Source of the DNA: Fischerella sp.
GTDB taxonomy: Bacteria > Cyanobacteriota > Cyanobacteriia > Cyanobacteriales > Nostocaceae
DNA length: 6,178 bases
Direction of reading: 5' to 3'
Assembly: GCA_026419705.1 (NCBI GenBank)
Contig: JANZYY010000313.1
Coordinates: 1-6,178 of the forward strand
Shown here: piece by piece, positions 5,374 through 6,178 of the stretch
How positions within the stretch are numbered: the first letter of the stretch is position 1
Layout: every line of letters begins with the position of its first letter
Notes under the pieces: generated by a model
Told to the model about the DNA's origin: nothing
What the model saw: only the letters and a program-made list of their open reading frames with translations
Database searches by the model: none
Position numbers and translations under genes: made by a program

Positions 5374-5964
5374 TTAAAACAAAGTCAAAATGTACAGCAG
5401 TGTGAAGAGAATAATCCAAATAATGTCTACGAAGTGCCAGTAAATTTCTGCCATTTCGATGCCAGTGTGTTTAGTCGCACAATAGTGACCGGGACGGCGC
5501 GATCGCCACAATACACCTAAAATCAACAGCAGTCCCACGAAAACGTGCAAACCGTGGAACCCAGTCATGATGTAAAAACAGTTGGCGAAGACGTTGGTAG
5601 TCAAACCATATCCCAAGGTCATGTATTCATAAACCTGACCAGCTAGGAAAATTGCGCCCATGATGGCGGTGAGAATGTACCAAAAGCGCATTCCCTTGAC
5701 ATTATTCTTCTTAATCGCCGCATCGCCAAAGTGAATGACAAAACTACTGGAAACCAGAATGATGGTGTTAATTGTCGGTACTAGTAACTCTACTTCTGTT
5801 CCTTCTGGCGGCCAAACTTCGGCACTTCCTCGGAAAAACAAATAAGTGGCAAAAAAACCACCAAACATCAAGGATTCCGACACAAGAAACGTCAACAATC
5901 CCCAAACTCGTAAATCCTTATGTTCCTCGTGATGGGCTGGACTTGTTGTTGTTGCGATCGCCAT
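5374..5964 (-). CDS. ctaE: Cytochrome c oxidase subunit III
   Basis: A 196-residue membrane protein, the usual length of the five-helix bacterial subunit III. Hydrophobic segments lie at about 19-44, 61-79, 93-113, 128-153 and 173-195. Family landmarks are present: LVSESLMFGGFFATY with E30, equivalent to the DCCD-reactive Glu of mitochondrial subunit III; WPPEGTE (51-57); QVYEY (110-114); GFHGLHVFVG (135-144); and YWHFVDIIWIILF (175-187). Subunit III stabilises the aa3-type oxidase and its proton uptake; in cyanobacteria the complex sits in thylakoid and/or cytoplasmic membranes. The gene follows ctaD on the same strand after 111 bp, as in the usual ctaC-ctaD-ctaE order. The ATG overlaps the end of a HIP1 site region and has no Shine-Dalgarno: the leader consists of repeat sequence and AT-rich bases. 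Nostocales have several cox operons (vegetative and heterocyst-specific); which one this is cannot be decided here. Confidence 0.95.
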   Translation of the reverse strand: MAIATTTSPAHHEEHKDLRVWGLLTFLVSESLMFGGFFATYLFFRGSAEVWPPEGTEVELLVPTINTIILVSSSFVIHFGDAAIKKNNVKGMRFWYILTAIMGAIFLAGQVYEYMTLGYGLTTNVFANCFYIMTGFHGLHVFVGLLLILGVLWRSRRPGHYCATKHTGIEMAEIYWHFVDIIWIILFTLLYILTLF

Positions 5965-5975
5965 ATTGTTTAATT

Positions 5976-6081
5976 GTTAGTAGATAGTTGTTAGTAGATA
6001 GTAGTTAGTAGATAGTAGTTAGTAGATAGTAGTTAGTATTTGGTTTTTAAACCACTAACCACTAACCACTAACCACTAACT
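5976..6081. repeat. Heptad-repeat block between ctaD and ctaE
   Basis: The left arm is nine in-phase heptads (5976-6038) alternating GTTAGTA and GATAGTA/GATAGTT, which makes a 14-bp higher-order repeat. The centre is TTTGGTTTTTAAACC (6039-6053). The right arm is ACTAACC three times and ACTAACT (6054-6081). It has the same architecture and consensus as the block on the other side of ctaE. The last right-arm copy contains the ctaD stop codon (6076-6078). In the transcript the centre can fold as GGUU-UAAA-AACC, extended by GUUAGUG/UACUAAC pairing. Confidence 0.85.
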
Positions 6082-6178
6082 ATTTACAGCAACTGCCTGA
6101 ACTTCAGAATTATGACCATTCACACCGTAGTCATAAGGGCCGTGAGTGACAACAGGCAATACTTCCCAGTTTTCAACT
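6076..6178 (-). CDS. ctaD: Cytochrome c oxidase subunit I, C-terminal end (partial)
   Basis: Only the last 33 residues are in the window. They include ENWEVLPVVTHGPYDYG, the typical soluble tail of cyanobacterial CtaD that follows the twelfth membrane helix, and end with HNSEVQAVAVNS and TAG. Subunit I carries the haem a, haem a3-CuB centre, but none of those residues are in this fragment. The gene order ctaD then ctaE on the minus strand supports the call. The final Ser codon and the stop codon are contributed by a heptad-repeat copy, so the extreme C-terminus may differ from that of relatives lacking the repeat. Confidence 0.85.
   Translation of the reverse strand, partial: VENWEVLPVVTHGPYDYGVNGHNSEVQAVAVNS

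Larger units (their letters stand above)
1640..5961. repeat. HIP1 octamers (GCGATCGC), seven copies
   Basis: Copies are at 1640-1647, 2009-2016, 2296-2303, 3612-3619, 3759-3766, 5499-5506 and 5954-5961, about one per 0.9 kb. That density is characteristic of many cyanobacterial chromosomes. Most lie inside genes. None occurs in the first 1.6 kb, which holds the transglycosylase gene, or between 2304 and 3611. Confidence 0.9.

Noticed and set aside
5298..6081. CRISPR array or transposon ends around ctaE
   Set aside because: The units are 7 bp with no spacers, and no transposase or terminal-repeat and target-duplication structure is seen. The pattern fits STRR-type repeats.

Overview
The window looks like chromosome from a filamentous, nitrogen-fixing cyanobacterium of the Nostocales type. 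The evidence is seven HIP1 octamers (GCGATCGC), several blocks of in-phase 7-bp repeats of the kind scattered through Nostoc/Anabaena/Calothrix genomes, an aa3-type terminal oxidase operon end with cyanobacterial-looking subunit III, and three genes whose families occur mainly next to nitrogenase genes. No RNA gene, CRISPR array, transposase or insertion sequence was seen.

Plus-strand half (1-3368). The tail of an unrecognised protein (to 185) is followed by a 389-residue protein with a lytic transglycosylase (SLT) core but no evident signal peptide (286-1455). After a 220-bp gap holding at most a gene remnant comes a 288-residue hypothetical protein split by an apparent single-base deletion near 1931-1932 (1676-2541). 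Its stop codon lies in the first of several small hairpins (2536-2674). A 371-bp non-coding stretch follows, with an 11-codon mini-ORF behind a perfect ribosome binding site, and then a single-domain LuxR/GerE regulator (2913-3368).

Convergence point (3392-3480). A heptad-repeat block with a 17-nt palindrome at its centre separates the LuxR gene from the minus-strand genes. It supplies the stop codon of the minus-strand gene.

Minus-strand half (3474-6178), in transcription order: the end of ctaD (cytochrome c oxidase subunit I), ctaE (subunit III), a small helical-repeat protein, a cysteine-dioxygenase-like cupin, and an ArsC-fold 'nitrogenase-associated' protein. Two near-identical quasi-palindromic blocks of GTTAGTA/ACTAACC heptads flank ctaE. 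As RNA in the transcribed direction, their arms can pair with G-U wobbles where DNA of the other strand would have A-C mismatches.

The idea worth testing is functional: a respiratory oxidase, which consumes oxygen, lies directly upstream of three nitrogenase-associated accessory genes, with repeat hairpins between the cistrons that could tune or separate their expression. No function is proven for the three accessory proteins. Family assignments come from recognising sequence motifs by eye.
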